A DNA stretch of 64,000 nt from Roseburia hominis (GTDB taxonomy: Bacteria > Bacillota > Clostridia > Lachnospirales > Lachnospiraceae): NCBI GenBank assembly GCA_021771815.1, contig JAETOE010000002.1, positions 1 through 64,000 on the forward strand, in the 5' to 3' direction. This document shows, piece by piece, positions 1 through 6,625 of this stretch; the first letter of the stretch is position 1, and every line of letters begins with the position of its first letter. The notes under the pieces are model-generated. The model did no database searches, was not told where the DNA came from, and was given only the letters and a program-made list of their open reading frames with translations. Position numbers and translations under genes: made by a program.

Positions 1-135
1 TAAGTTAGTAAAACGCAACGATAATTAACATTTTTAACTTTGTCTATACTTGCAAAATGGGTTTTATGAACCCTTATACAAGTGCGTCCAAAAATCCACT
101 TTATTTTTCACTCTTATTGCTCCTTTTCATATTTT
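1..135. other. Non-coding, AT-rich stretch with a short hairpin
   Basis: I see no gene here. A GGGTT/AACCC hairpin at about 59-73, followed on the minus strand by a short T-rich stretch, may terminate the gene that ends at 136. Confidence 0.4.
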
Positions 136-744
136 TTAGTTTAACGGCAACGCTCTCGGCAGTTTAATCGTGTATCCGTCATGAACCCTTACCACCGATG
201 CATTCCGAATATCTGTCCAGCCGTACTTATTGTCTGTATAGCTGCCCGTGATTCCTACCAGATCGTAGAAGTCTGCCACACTGACAAGGCCATATGTAGC
301 AATCAGTTCATCCATTCGAGACAGGACTTCTTCTGCTTCCCCGCGATTGTCTAGGATAACATCATCATAGTCGTACCCTGTCCGCGTTCTGGAAGAACCA
401 TAATCCCTGCGGTCATCCCTCTTGTCGTAATAGCTCCTGTAAGATACCTTGGAAGCCGTTCCGTTCTTTTTTGTTCGCCCAGTCTCTCCGTACAGGATCA
501 TGTCAATCCCGTTTGTCACAATATCCGATATGGCTTTCTTTACCGCCGGTACCAATACATCCATCAGAATATAAGACTTTACTTTCTGCGCATCCTCCTG
601 GATAAACACATCCGCAAATTTCTGAATCTCACTTTTCTTTCTGGATTTTACAGACCCGCTGACCACTTTTTCCACTTTCTTTTCAGGGGGCGCCGTCTGC
701 TGTTCTTCCTTAGATTTATGGGAGTTTGGCTTGTATTCTTCCAT
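136..744 (-). CDS. Conserved element protein with C-terminal FY...GW module
   Basis: A 202-residue protein of unknown function. The start at 744 has GAAAGGAG eleven bases upstream, and a TTATATTTT motif fills the spacer. The N-terminal third is Lys/Glu/Ser-rich and probably disordered; the middle (VPAVKKAISDIVTNGIDMILYG) is helical; a Tyr/Arg/Asp-rich stretch follows (about residues 105-140). The C-terminus reads ADFYDLVGITGSYT...YGW...VRV, which resembles the C-terminal module of the DUF6353-like proteins at 1933, 3939 and 7019. It ends the transcription run that starts near 1864. The name reflects only these visible features. Confidence 0.75.
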   Translation of the reverse strand: MEEYKPNSHKSKEEQQTAPPEKKVEKVVSGSVKSRKKSEIQKFADVFIQEDAQKVKSYILMDVLVPAVKKAISDIVTNGIDMILYGETGRTKKNGTASKVSYRSYYDKRDDRRDYGSSRTRTGYDYDDVILDNRGEAEEVLSRMDELIATYGLVSVADFYDLVGITGSYTDNKYGWTDIRNASVVRVHDGYTIKLPRALPLN

Positions 745-763
745 AAAATATAATTCTCCTTTC

Positions 764-1312
764 TTATGCAATCCTGAACGTCATTTCTTTGCTGTCATCA
801 CGACTGGAGATTGACTTAGCAATGGAATTGTAGATTTTGGAGACATTATTGAGATCACTATTGTACTTCTCTAAAATATCTTCCAAATCACTCTCAAACT
901 TTTCGGCGGCTTTTTCTCCAGCCTTTTTAATTACATCCCGCTTTATTGAACTTATGTCAATATTACCGATTTGGTCCGAGATTTCTCTCTCAACTTTTCC
1001 ACGCAAATCGGCATAAGCGCTATCCACAGCCGTCTTGACTTCTTTCTGTATGTCATGACGAACCTGGTTCACAGCTGTTACGGTGGCAGACTGTACAGCC
1101 TTATATGCCGCTCTATCAGCCGCCCGATCAACAGCTTCCTTAACGATTGCATCTGGCATAGATATGTCAATGGATTCTGATAATTCATCCACGGATAAGT
1201 CCAGTTTTGCGCAGAGTTTATTCATTTTACTGGTTACATGCATGGCGTATCCAAGTGCCGCCACCCCTAGAATAAACAGTACCGAACCCACCAAATTTTC
1301 TTCATTTCTCAT
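764..1312 (-). CDS. Membrane-anchored coiled-coil protein, unknown function
   Basis: A 182-residue protein. The start at 1312 follows GAAAGGAGAAACT; the longer upstream frame is only read-through of that ribosome site. Residues 6-24 (LVGSVLFILGVAALGYAMH) form one transmembrane helix. The rest is a long charged, mostly helical region (KEAVDRAADRAAYKAV, EREISDQIGNIDISSIKRD, EKAAEKFESDLEDILEK) that looks like a coiled coil. Its TAA stop lies at the ribosome binding site of the next gene (744), so the two are probably co-translated. Such a protein could tether something to the membrane, but no family is recognised. Confidence 0.75.
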   Translation of the reverse strand: MRNEENLVGSVLFILGVAALGYAMHVTSKMNKLCAKLDLSVDELSESIDISMPDAIVKEAVDRAADRAAYKAVQSATVTAVNQVRHDIQKEVKTAVDSAYADLRGKVEREISDQIGNIDISSIKRDVIKKAGEKAAEKFESDLEDILEKYNSDLNNVSKIYNSIAKSISSRDDSKEMTFRIA

Positions 1313-1323
1313 AGTTTCTCCTT

Positions 1324-1515
1324 TCAGCTTATCTCCCGCAGTTTGCCGGGCAACGTAATCTTCACGCTGGCAATGCGGTTGTTCCTTTTCTTCCACTGGT
1401 AGGAAAGATTACTCCGGGCTTTTGTCTCAGATGCGGCCATTGTCTCTCCTTTCCAGTTACTCTGGACGCAACGGTCAAACTCCATGACCGGTCCATCATA
1501 CAAATACCTATTCAT
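1324..1515 (-). CDS. Small conserved element protein
   Basis: A 63-residue basic protein. The start at 1515 has AAGGAGG at a good distance. A second ATG at 1440, also with a GGAG upstream, lies in frame, but that GGAG is simply the codons for Lys-Gly-Glu. The sequence MEFDRCV, NWKGETMA and KARSNLSYQWKK reads as a compact conserved motif; I recall similar short proteins in Firmicutes mobile elements but cannot name a family. A hairpin terminator (1537-1575) lies just upstream, so its promoter must lie inside about 40 bases, or transcription must read through. Confidence 0.65.
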   Translation of the reverse strand: MNRYLYDGPVMEFDRCVQSNWKGETMAASETKARSNLSYQWKKRNNRIASVKITLPGKLREIS

Positions 1516-1536
1516 TGCAATCCTCCTTCCAGGAAA

Positions 1537-1578
1537 CGAAAAAAGGGAAAGCACCCTGTTACAGGTACTCTCCCCTCG
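1537..1578 (-). terminator. Terminator downstream of the 1595-1864 gene
   Basis: On the minus strand the arms AGTACC and GGGTGCT form a hairpin, followed by TTTCCCTTTTTT. Confidence 0.6.
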
Positions 1579-1594
1579 TCTGATCCACCGAATA

Positions 1595-1864
1595 TCATTC
1601 CTCGGATTCTTCTTCGGACTCCTCTTCGTCGTCAAAGTGGTCGTCATCAAAATCGTCCGCCGCCGTAGTGATCATGGGCTTTGCTTTCCGCGCTTTGATC
1701 TTGGCGATTACCGGCTTTGCCAGCTTACAGATAGCCATACCTGCAAGAATGCCCAAGCCGAAACCCGCTGCCATCTTAAACCCGCATCCAGAACTCGCTT
1801 TCACGATCTCCTCCGTAGCCGTCTCGATAACTTCCTCGTTTTCCATTACTTCATTAGGTTCCAT
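1595..1864 (-). CDS. Single-pass membrane protein with acidic tail
   Basis: An 89-residue protein with an acidic N-terminus, a hydrophobic segment (about residues 30-50, GCGFKMAAGFGLGILAGMAICKLA), a basic stretch (KIKARKAKP) and a very acidic C-terminus (DDFDDDHFDDEEESEEESEE). The basic stretch after the helix predicts cytoplasmic placement of one flank. The start is preceded by GAAAGGAGAACAATT. The 25-bp box at 1905-1929 lies upstream and a terminator follows, so it looks like an independent transcription unit. Function unknown. Confidence 0.75.
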   Translation of the reverse strand: MEPNEVMENEEVIETATEEIVKASSGCGFKMAAGFGLGILAGMAICKLAKPVIAKIKARKAKPMITTAADDFDDDHFDDEEESEEESEE

Positions 1865-1904
1865 AATTGTTCTCCTTTCGTTTATGAAATAGTGTGGATT
1901 CTTC

Positions 1905-1929
1905 CATTAAAGGCATTGTAATTTTTGCG
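1905..1929 (-). promoter_or_regulatory. 25-bp upstream box, copy 1
   Basis: Copy 1 of the repeated box. It reads CGCA at positions 1-4, CAA at 12-14 and TTAATG at the end. It precedes the 1595-1864 gene by about 40 bases. See the finding on the box family. Confidence 0.65.
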
Positions 1930-1932
1930 CAG

Positions 1933-2757
1933 TTACATCAAGGTGCGAAAATCATACCTTGGCGCTACCCGGTATCCAATCACAAGACAAGGCGTTTCGT
2001 CCTCTGCAAGCTGTGAACTGAACTCCAGGTTGATAAAACCGTCTGCCAGATTCCATCCGAGGTCATCACCAATATCAGTAGAACGCAATCCGATCTCGTA
2101 ATAGAACTCGTTCAGCGAAATATACATCTCGCTGATAAGCCTTTTATTCAGCTCGTTTTCCACCCTCCGGAGCTTTTCAATATCACACTTAAAATATCGG
2201 GATGTAATCGTATCGTAGCAGAGAGTCTCCCCGCGTCCTGTGATGATGACCTCTTTATTCACGACCGGATCACGCTGAATCTTGTCCTTTGCTACCGCAT
2301 CCCGGATTTCCTGCTCTTTCTTCTCCCCGATGGTCTCAATTACCTTCTCCTGGTACTCTTTTAAAGCGGACTCCGACAGAGAATAGGCCGCGGCCAGCGC
2401 TGCATTACGCCGAATGTTCACGGAGCTGGCTCCAATCAGGCAGGCAATAGAAAGTGCGCCAGTGATAGTAGCTGGAATATAACAGGTCCAAGTAGTCCGA
2501 ACAAGCTCTATCGGCTTTAGCTGGTCAACTTTCGGATGGCTGTCTAATCTTTTCCTTTCGGCATCTTCATACAGTTCTTTATTCTGCCGGCGCTTCTCCT
2601 CCTCGATAAGAATCAGCGCTTTGGGCGTTGCCCGCACTGCCAATACAGTGGTGGTAATCATCCCGGCGATGCCAACCCCGGTAAGGATTTCAGGGCTATG
2701 TTTATGCAACCCTACCTTTACACTTTTGGCAATCCGGGAGAAATCAGGTTTCTTCAT
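1933..2757 (-). CDS. DUF6353-like membrane protein A
   Basis: A 274-residue protein starting at 2757 after GGAGAAGCGATGAA. Residues around 16-40 (HSPEILTGVGIAGMITTTVLAVRATPKAL) give a first transmembrane helix, and about 90-115 (IPATITGALSIACLIGASSVNIRRNAAL) a second. A charged helical region follows, then a C-terminal module with LNEFYYEIGLRSTDIGDDLGW and a beta-rich end. It is a clear paralog of the 3939-4709 protein: both share ATPKA/VTPKA after helix 1, IPA...GA around helix 2, AYSL/AYAL and the FY...GW end. The DUF6353 name is from memory of similar phage and mobile-element proteins. Function unknown. Confidence 0.8.
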   Translation of the reverse strand: MKKPDFSRIAKSVKVGLHKHSPEILTGVGIAGMITTTVLAVRATPKALILIEEEKRRQNKELYEDAERKRLDSHPKVDQLKPIELVRTTWTCYIPATITGALSIACLIGASSVNIRRNAALAAAYSLSESALKEYQEKVIETIGEKKEQEIRDAVAKDKIQRDPVVNKEVIITGRGETLCYDTITSRYFKCDIEKLRRVENELNKRLISEMYISLNEFYYEIGLRSTDIGDDLGWNLADGFINLEFSSQLAEDETPCLVIGYRVAPRYDFRTLM

Positions 2758-2774
2758 TTCATCGCTTCTCCTTT

Positions 2775-2801
2775 CAAAATATAAACCGCCCACAAGGGGC
2801 G
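2775..2801 (-). terminator. Terminator downstream of the DUF6273-like gene
   Basis: Minus-strand CCGCCC, loop CTTGT, GGGCGG, then TTTATATTTT. The T tract contains one copy of the TTATATTT motif. Confidence 0.8.
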
Positions 2802-2805
2802 GAGA

Positions 2806-3363
2806 TTAGCCTAACCGCAAGCGGAGAACCGGACGAACCCCAAGAGAGCCCGACGCGCAGGCGTAGTTCGTATAGCCACTGCTGTTCACAAAAGCGAAAT
2901 ACGTCCCAGAAGACTTCAGCTTGTTCTGCAGCCAGCCCCACTCATAAGCTTCTCCTTCTCGGATGGCGATTCGATTCTTGCGGTCTTCCATAAGCGGCCA
3001 CTGTTTCTTTCCGCTCGGTTCATAAGAATCGACATCACCGAAGAATTCCTCCGCATACGGAATACGGAGCAAATCGCCATTCTTGAACGGAACCATCATT
3101 TCCCGGACAGAATCGAAGATTTCCAGAACACTGTTCTCCTGCAGCTCTTTACGCAGGTCGCTCGCCTCATAGCCGCCCTCGTTCGTATTCTCGCGATTCA
3201 TCTTAAAGGCCTCATCCAGATACTGGTCCAAAAGGAAGAGTGCCCCTTTCCTGGTGACTTTCTGGCAGGTAGCGGTATACTTTCCGATCTGAATCTGATC
3301 TCCGACCTTGAACTCGCCTGTTGTCTGAATAGATACTTCCTGTTTTCTTAATACTTTCATCAT
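2806..3363 (-). CDS. DUF6273-like domain protein
   Basis: A 185-residue protein. The C-terminal SSGYTNYACASGSLGVRPVLRL pattern is the hallmark of DUF6273-type domains (related to formylglycine-enzyme-like or C-type-lectin-like folds found in mobile elements and surface proteins); assignment is from memory. The N-terminal part (FKVGDQIQIGKYTATCQKVTRKGALFLLDQYLDEAF) also fits, as these proteins often describe a quantity or site being altered. No signal peptide or membrane helix is visible. Start: GAAAGGAGAAAA precedes two adjacent ATGs. A private terminator follows. Role unknown. Confidence 0.8.
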   Translation of the reverse strand: MMKVLRKQEVSIQTTGEFKVGDQIQIGKYTATCQKVTRKGALFLLDQYLDEAFKMNRENTNEGGYEASDLRKELQENSVLEIFDSVREMMVPFKNGDLLRIPYAEEFFGDVDSYEPSGKKQWPLMEDRKNRIAIREGEAYEWGWLQNKLKSSGTYFAFVNSSGYTNYACASGSLGVRPVLRLRLG

Positions 3364-3381
3364 TTTTCTCCTTTCGATATG

Positions 3382-3678
3382 TCATTTCATGGCAATCAGA
3401 ACGTCCAAAATATTCTCTGCCATGTCATGTGCGACTGAAAATATAAAACTGGTCTTTTTGTTCCGGCATGAGAAGTCATCCATTTTACGGATGAAATCCT
3501 CAACAACCATGATGGGCGGCGTGAATCGGGATTCTTCAATGCTTTTCAATATTTCACCCACCGCCCACCGGCTATACGAAACCTGCTTGAACCATTCTTT
3601 TGACATACGCCATCCCGGTTCTTTCAGGTATTCATCCGCATATTCCCGAATCACGGACAAAATATAATCGTTGCTCAT
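3382..3678 (-). CDS. Conserved hypothetical element protein
   Basis: A 98-residue soluble protein. The start at 3678 follows GAGGAGGCAGCGCA. It is rich in Trp and Tyr in the first half (EPGWRMSKEWFKQVSYSRWAVGEIL) and has a helical second half (VVEDFIRKMDDFS, AHDMAENILDVLI). It carries two copies of the TTATATTT motif, one at codons for Tyr-Ile-Leu near the N-terminus (3659-3667) and one at Ile-Phe (3438-3446). I do not recognise a family. Confidence 0.7.
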   Translation of the reverse strand: MSNDYILSVIREYADEYLKEPGWRMSKEWFKQVSYSRWAVGEILKSIEESRFTPPIMVVEDFIRKMDDFSCRNKKTSFIFSVAHDMAENILDVLIAMK

Positions 3679-3705
3679 TGCGCTGCCTCCTCTGCGCATT
3701 GTGTG

Positions 3706-3737
3706 CAAGAAGAAAGAGCCCTTGTTCAGGACTCCTC
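3706..3737 (-). terminator. Terminator overlapping the stop of the 3726-3890 gene
   Basis: Minus-strand GAGTCCT and AGGGCTC arms enclose the TGA stop, followed by TTTCTTCTT. Same module as at 5812, 6397, 7000 and 9617. Confidence 0.8.
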
Positions 3738-3890
3738 TTCTTCGTGTTCTTTCCTGGCCAATGCCTCATTCACTTTTTCTTCGATCTTTTCATCCATCTT
3801 CTTTTCGTTGACCCAATCGGTGATGAGTGATGTCCCCATCCCAATTACAGTCGCCGCCAATCCGATTCCTTTAATTACCGCTCCAGTCAT
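3726..3890 (-). CDS. Small membrane protein ending in EEEES
   Basis: A 54-residue protein. It starts MTGAVIKGIGLAATVIGMG and has one hydrophobic helix (about residues 3-22), then a charged helix (EKKMDEKIEEKVNEALARKEHEEEES). The start at 3890 has AAAGGAGG about ten bases upstream; an earlier ATG directly behind the ribosome site gives only a nine-codon frame. The last codons and the stop lie inside a terminator hairpin. The 25-bp box at 3908-3932 is directly upstream. Function unknown. Confidence 0.7.
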   Translation of the reverse strand: MTGAVIKGIGLAATVIGMGTSLITDWVNEKKMDEKIEEKVNEALARKEHEEEES

Positions 3891-3907
3891 AAAGCATCTC
3901 CTCCTTT

Positions 3908-3932
3908 CATAATAGTGGTTGCAAATTTTGCG
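3908..3932 (-). promoter_or_regulatory. 25-bp upstream box, copy 2
   Basis: CGCAAAA, then GCAA, ending TATTATG; the ribosome binding site AAAGGAGG follows at once. Confidence 0.65.
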
Positions 3933-3938
3933 GAGTTG

Positions 3939-4709
3939 TCAGCATTCCCATTCTTCCAGGACTTCCGGTGGAAATACCATGTCAATGGAATAACAGGCAG
4001 TTCCCCCATCGTCATTATCAATCAGCCGATGTTCAAAATCTACCCACATGATTCCAGAAGACATGGACCACCCAACGGTTCCTCCGTATTCGGTCATAGG
4101 CAATCCCAGAAATTCGTAGAACTCGTTAAGGAATGCATAACCTCTCATTGTAAAATTGCGGTTGAAATGATACTCAGCATCTATCACTTCCCGCTCATAC
4201 CGCATAATGGATTCCCCGGATATTTCATCGTAAAATATAACCTTACCATCCGGAACATCCGAATCAAGCGGATGGAAATTGCAATGTTCCCGTATCATGG
4301 CATTTCTGATTTCGGCATCTGCTTCTTCGCCATGCAGTTCGATCAACTTATCACGATATTCCTTATGATAGTTTCTAAGCAAAGCGTAAGCGCTCATCAA
4401 TCTTGCCTGATGCTGTTTGTTAAGAGCGTTTGCTCCGAAAATACAGAAGATGGTGCCAGCTCCAATAGCAGCCGCCGGAATATACAAATGAGCAACAGTG
4501 AGGACAATCTCCGTCCTGCTTAAATCTGTTCCTTTTTCGTCCGTAGCGTCTTCCAACAACTTCATAGCTTTAGGAGTCACCTTGACGGCGGCTACAGCTG
4601 TCCCGACTACGCCAACGGCAGCCACACAGCACAAAATGGTGGGAGAGGAACGTTTTAAATATAACCTCGACTTACCACACATTCTATAGATTTTTTGCTT
4701 CAAATTCAT
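3939..4709 (-). CDS. DUF6353-like membrane protein B
   Basis: A 256-residue paralog of the 1933-2757 protein. Helix 1 is at about residues 24-48 (PTILCCVAAVGVVGTAVAAVKVTPKAM) and helix 2 at about 70-92 (LYIPAAAIGAGTIFCIFGANAL). Then follow a helical region with AYALLRNYHKEYRDKLIELHGEE and the C-terminal LNEFYEFLGLPMTEYG..VGW module. It overlaps the end of the methylase-like gene by ATGA (4706-4709), a sign of translational coupling. The pair may act together at the membrane; that is inference. Confidence 0.8.
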   Translation of the reverse strand: MNLKQKIYRMCGKSRLYLKRSSPTILCCVAAVGVVGTAVAAVKVTPKAMKLLEDATDEKGTDLSRTEIVLTVAHLYIPAAAIGAGTIFCIFGANALNKQHQARLMSAYALLRNYHKEYRDKLIELHGEEADAEIRNAMIREHCNFHPLDSDVPDGKVIFYDEISGESIMRYEREVIDAEYHFNRNFTMRGYAFLNEFYEFLGLPMTEYGGTVGWSMSSGIMWVDFEHRLIDNDDGGTACYSIDMVFPPEVLEEWEC

Positions 4710-5656
4710 TTTTTACCCTTTCCTTTCACTGTAAAAAACTCTTTCCATGAAAACGGCTTCTTCTTGCCCTCTGATTTCTTCATGATCGGCATTTGCGGCG
4801 GTTTATGTACTGTTGGAACAGACCGCACAATCTCCGGTGTTATGCTTTTAGAGGGCTCCTCGGATTTAGGAGATTCTCTTTCTTCTTTCACCGTCTCTTC
4901 CAGCTTTCGTACTTCTGCGTTCCAGGATTTTATCCTGCGTAAGGTCCACACATCGGTAAAATATAATGGCGTAAACCAGATGTTTTCAGGCTTCTTATAG
5001 TTTGGTTCTATTGTGGTGCCACATACAGGTTCCGAAAGGGAATTCCCTACAACTACATATCCAGGGCATCCCAAAAGGCTGATTTGGATGTAACACATCT
5101 TTGCAACGACTTCATCAATATCCTGCCCGACAAAAAGTACCGACCGCTGATAGTTGATATCTATATCATCTTTACGGACCTTTGCAAACGCCATAAGCAT
5201 ACATCCCGCTCCACAGCAGGAGTCACAAACCGAAATATAATCTTCGGACGCAATCTGGTCTTTTGCCTCATCTCCTAACTGTAGCTTTGCCATAAGCTCA
5301 GCAACATGCCACGGCGTAAAGAACTGGCCATGCCATCCGCTTCCAAAGTCGAGCTGCATGTAGAACTTTCCAAGAAAGTCCTGAGCCGGATTCTCGTCTA
5401 AAGCTAACGTGGTAATGCTGAGCAGCTCAGAGATAAGATTGAGTTCATCCTTGGAATAGCTTTTAATCGTCTCCATGTATGAATCCTCCCTCAGCTTCCA
5501 GACCGCCGGTCTCTTATCCACAGCATTAGCGATGGCACATGCAGACATATTCACAAAGTCCTGCCACACTTTCCACGAATGGTGCCTCCTGCACAACTGC
5601 TCGAACACGTCAATAAACTGCTTCTCAAATTCTGTACTGCCTCTGATTCCTTTCAT
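4706..5656 (-). CDS. N-6 DNA methylase-like protein, probably catalytically degenerate
   Basis: A 316-residue protein resembling the core of type I (HsdM-like) adenine methylases. FGSGWHGQFFTPWHVAELMAKL (about residues 103-124) matches the GQ(F/Y)FTP entry motif, and CDSCCGAGCMLMAFA (about 145-160) is the SAM-binding motif I. FVGQDIDEVVAKMCYIQ is motif II/III-like, and GNSL follows. The catalytic (D/N)PP(Y/F) motif expected shortly after is absent: the protein reads EPNYKKPENIWFTPLYF instead. The C-terminal 60 residues are Lys/Pro/Glu-rich. It may bind SAM or DNA without methylating. It follows a tRNA-like gene and terminator, and overlaps DUF6353-like B by ATGA. Confidence 0.75.
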   Translation of the reverse strand: MKGIRGSTEFEKQFIDVFEQLCRRHHSWKVWQDFVNMSACAIANAVDKRPAVWKLREDSYMETIKSYSKDELNLISELLSITTLALDENPAQDFLGKFYMQLDFGSGWHGQFFTPWHVAELMAKLQLGDEAKDQIASEDYISVCDSCCGAGCMLMAFAKVRKDDIDINYQRSVLFVGQDIDEVVAKMCYIQISLLGCPGYVVVGNSLSEPVCGTTIEPNYKKPENIWFTPLYFTDVWTLRRIKSWNAEVRKLEETVKEERESPKSEEPSKSITPEIVRSVPTVHKPPQMPIMKKSEGKKKPFSWKEFFTVKGKGKK

Positions 5657-5675
5657 TCTTTTTCTCCTTTCGATA

Positions 5676-5703
5676 AAAAACTAGGAGCCCCTGTCAAGAC
5701 TCC
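5676..5703 (-). terminator. Terminator of the tRNA-like gene
   Basis: Minus-strand GGAGTCT, loop TGAC, AGGGGCTCC, then TAGTTTTTT. It lies between the tRNA-like gene and the ribosome site of the methylase-like gene, leaving very little room for a methylase promoter. Confidence 0.75.
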
Positions 5704-5714
5704 AAAACTTAAGA

Positions 5715-5783
5715 GAAGCAGTGAGGGACTCGAACCCTCGACCTCCGCATTTCAGCGGCGCTCCACCACTGAGCTAACTGTTT
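5715..5783 (-). tRNA. tRNA-like gene with short anticodon arm
   Basis: The D arm (GCTC AGTGGTG GAGC), five-base variable loop, T arm (GAGGG TTCGAGT CCCTC) and acceptor (AAACAGT with ACTGCTT, one A:C mismatch) follow tRNA rules. The anticodon arm is only 14 nt (CCGC TGAAAT GCGG) instead of 17. If the T is position 33, the anticodon would be GAA. The acceptor helix can extend by three further pairs (GAG/CTC). CCA is not encoded. It has its own upstream 25-bp box and terminator. It could be a functional odd tRNA, a decayed one, or a tRNA mimic. Confidence 0.55.
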
Positions 5784-5786
5784 CTC

Positions 5787-5811
5787 CATAATAGTCCTTG
5801 TAAATTTTGCG
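5787..5811 (-). promoter_or_regulatory. 25-bp upstream box, copy 3 (before the tRNA-like gene)
   Basis: CGCAAAA, ACAA, ending TATTATG, four bases before the tRNA-like acceptor. Because the product downstream is an RNA, this copy argues that the box acts in transcription and not in translation. Confidence 0.65.
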
Positions 5812-5843
5812 CAAGAAGAAAGAGCCCTTGTTCAGGACTCCTC
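5812..5843 (-). terminator. Terminator overlapping the stop of the 5832-6020 gene
   Basis: Same GAGTCCT/AGGGCTC hairpin and TTTCTTCTT tail as at 3706, again enclosing the TGA stop. Confidence 0.8.
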
Positions 5844-6020
5844 TTCGTGGTTCTTAAACTTGCTCTTGATGTACTCCGTGATGTCGCTCCAGTAGAACCA
5901 AAGGTACGGAACAATCATCGAAATTACCAGCAACACCGAATATCCTTTCCAGTGCTTCTTCAGCCATTTCCATGACGGTCTCATAACCATTTCGTTGTAT
6001 TCCTTTAATGCTTTCATCAT
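5832..6020 (-). CDS. Small single-pass membrane protein ending in EEES
   Basis: A 62-residue protein. A basic, Trp-rich N-terminus (MRPSWKWLKKHWKGYS) is followed by one transmembrane helix (about residues 28-46, VLLVISMIVPYLWFYWSDI) and a charged tail (EYIKSKFKNHEEES). The positive-inside rule puts the N-terminus in the cytoplasm. The start is preceded by CAGGAGGGTACAATT. Box copy 4 (6053-6077) lies upstream and a terminator module covers the stop. Function unknown. Confidence 0.75.
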   Translation of the reverse strand: MMKALKEYNEMVMRPSWKWLKKHWKGYSVLLVISMIVPYLWFYWSDITEYIKSKFKNHEEES

Positions 6021-6052
6021 AATTGTACCCTCCTGAAATTAGTTTATTTTTC

Positions 6053-6077
6053 CATAAAAGCCCTTGCGATTTTTGCG
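6053..6077 (-). promoter_or_regulatory. 25-bp upstream box, copy 4
   Basis: CGCAAAAAT, GCAA, ending CTTTTATG. Confidence 0.65.
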
Positions 6078-6108
6078 TATGTAAAAGCGAAGAGACCGTG
6101 TCTCCACG
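6077..6108 (-). terminator. Weak terminator after the 6122-6337 gene
   Basis: Minus-strand GAGAC/GTCTC hairpin followed by TTCGCTTTT. The stem is short. Confidence 0.45.
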
Positions 6109-6121
6109 ATCCCTCAACTCT

Positions 6122-6337
6122 TTACAAACCAATCGCTGCCAGAAGCTTTGTAAGTTCGTCTTTACCCAATTCCGCATCTACATTCAAGTGAACATGAGCC
6201 GTTCCGTCCGTAACCGTTGCCGTAAATTCATTCAGCTGAATATCCACTTCGCATCCTGCCTTTTTCTTTACCTCTCTTTTTACAAACTTAGCAATCAAGT
6301 TCCTCAAGAATTTTGAGTTGATTTTCATTTCGTCCAT
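6122..6337 (-). CDS. Small conserved element protein
   Basis: A 71-residue soluble protein. The start at 6337 has AAAGGAGAAAAGGAGT upstream; the longer frame reads through the intergenic region. The first half is basic and helical (KFLRNLIAKFVKREVKKKAGC); the second half alternates like beta strands (VDIQLNEFTATVTDGTAHVHLNVDAEL) and ends in a helix. The sequence reads like a lipid- or nucleic-acid-interacting small domain, but no family is recognised. Box copy 5 is upstream. Confidence 0.65.
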   Translation of the reverse strand: MDEMKINSKFLRNLIAKFVKREVKKKAGCEVDIQLNEFTATVTDGTAHVHLNVDAELGKDELTKLLAAIGL

Positions 6338-6369
6338 ACTCCTTTTCTCCTTTCCAAATCGTTGGTTTT

Positions 6370-6394
6370 CATAAAGGCAGTTGTATTTCAAGCG
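6370..6394 (-). promoter_or_regulatory. 25-bp upstream box, copy 5
   Basis: CGC, then ACAA, ending CCTTTATG. The first third is the most diverged of the set. Confidence 0.6.
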
Positions 6395-6396
6395 TA

Positions 6397-6427
6397 AAGA
6401 GAAAGAGCCCTTGTTAGGACTCTCTCG
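6397..6427 (-). terminator. Terminator overlapping the stop of the 6414-6569 gene
   Basis: GAGTCCT/AGGGCTC hairpin with the TAA stop in the loop, followed by TTTCTCTTT. Confidence 0.75.
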
Positions 6428-6569
6428 CATACTGTAATTTCTGTAACGACATACGCATTTTTGTCAGTTCATTTCTGAGCGTTTCAATTTCGTACCCATT
6501 TTTACTCCGTAATAACATATCTTCAAATATGCGTATTTTGTTGCTTAAATGCCTCTCCGTTTTGCTCAT
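6414..6569 (-). CDS. Very small charged helical protein
   Basis: A 51-residue protein, MSKTERHLSNKIRIFEDMLL at the start and LQKLQYARES at the end. It is predicted to be almost wholly helical, with heptad-like Leu/Ile spacing, so a short coiled coil is likely. The start is supported by GAAAGGAGAAAAGA. The stop lies in the recurring terminator module and box copy 6 lies upstream. I do not recognise it. The compact cassette layout, shared with its neighbours, is the main reason to believe it is a gene. Confidence 0.65.
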   Translation of the reverse strand: MSKTERHLSNKIRIFEDMLLRSKNGYEIETLRNELTKMRMSLQKLQYARES

Positions 6570-6600
6570 TCTTTTCTCCTTTCGTAAATACGTAGCTTTC

Positions 6601-6625
6601 CATAAAAGGAGTTGTAATTTCCGCT
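6601..6625 (-). promoter_or_regulatory. 25-bp upstream box, copy 6
   Basis: AGCGGAAATT, ACAA, ending CTTTTATG; position 1 is A instead of C. Confidence 0.6.

Noticed and set aside
1324-1440. Separate 38-residue gene starting at 1440
   Set aside because: The apparent ribosome site is the Lys-Gly-Glu codons of a longer conserved protein that starts at 1515.
3600-4523. Plus-strand open frames in the mobile element (for example 3600-3830 and 3915-4523)
   Set aside because: They lie opposite well-supported minus-strand genes, lack ribosome sites and cross the terminator and box modules.
5715-5783. tRNA-Phe with GAA anticodon
   Set aside because: The acceptor sequence, discriminator C and shortened arm do not fit bacterial tRNA-Phe, so I list it only as tRNA-like.
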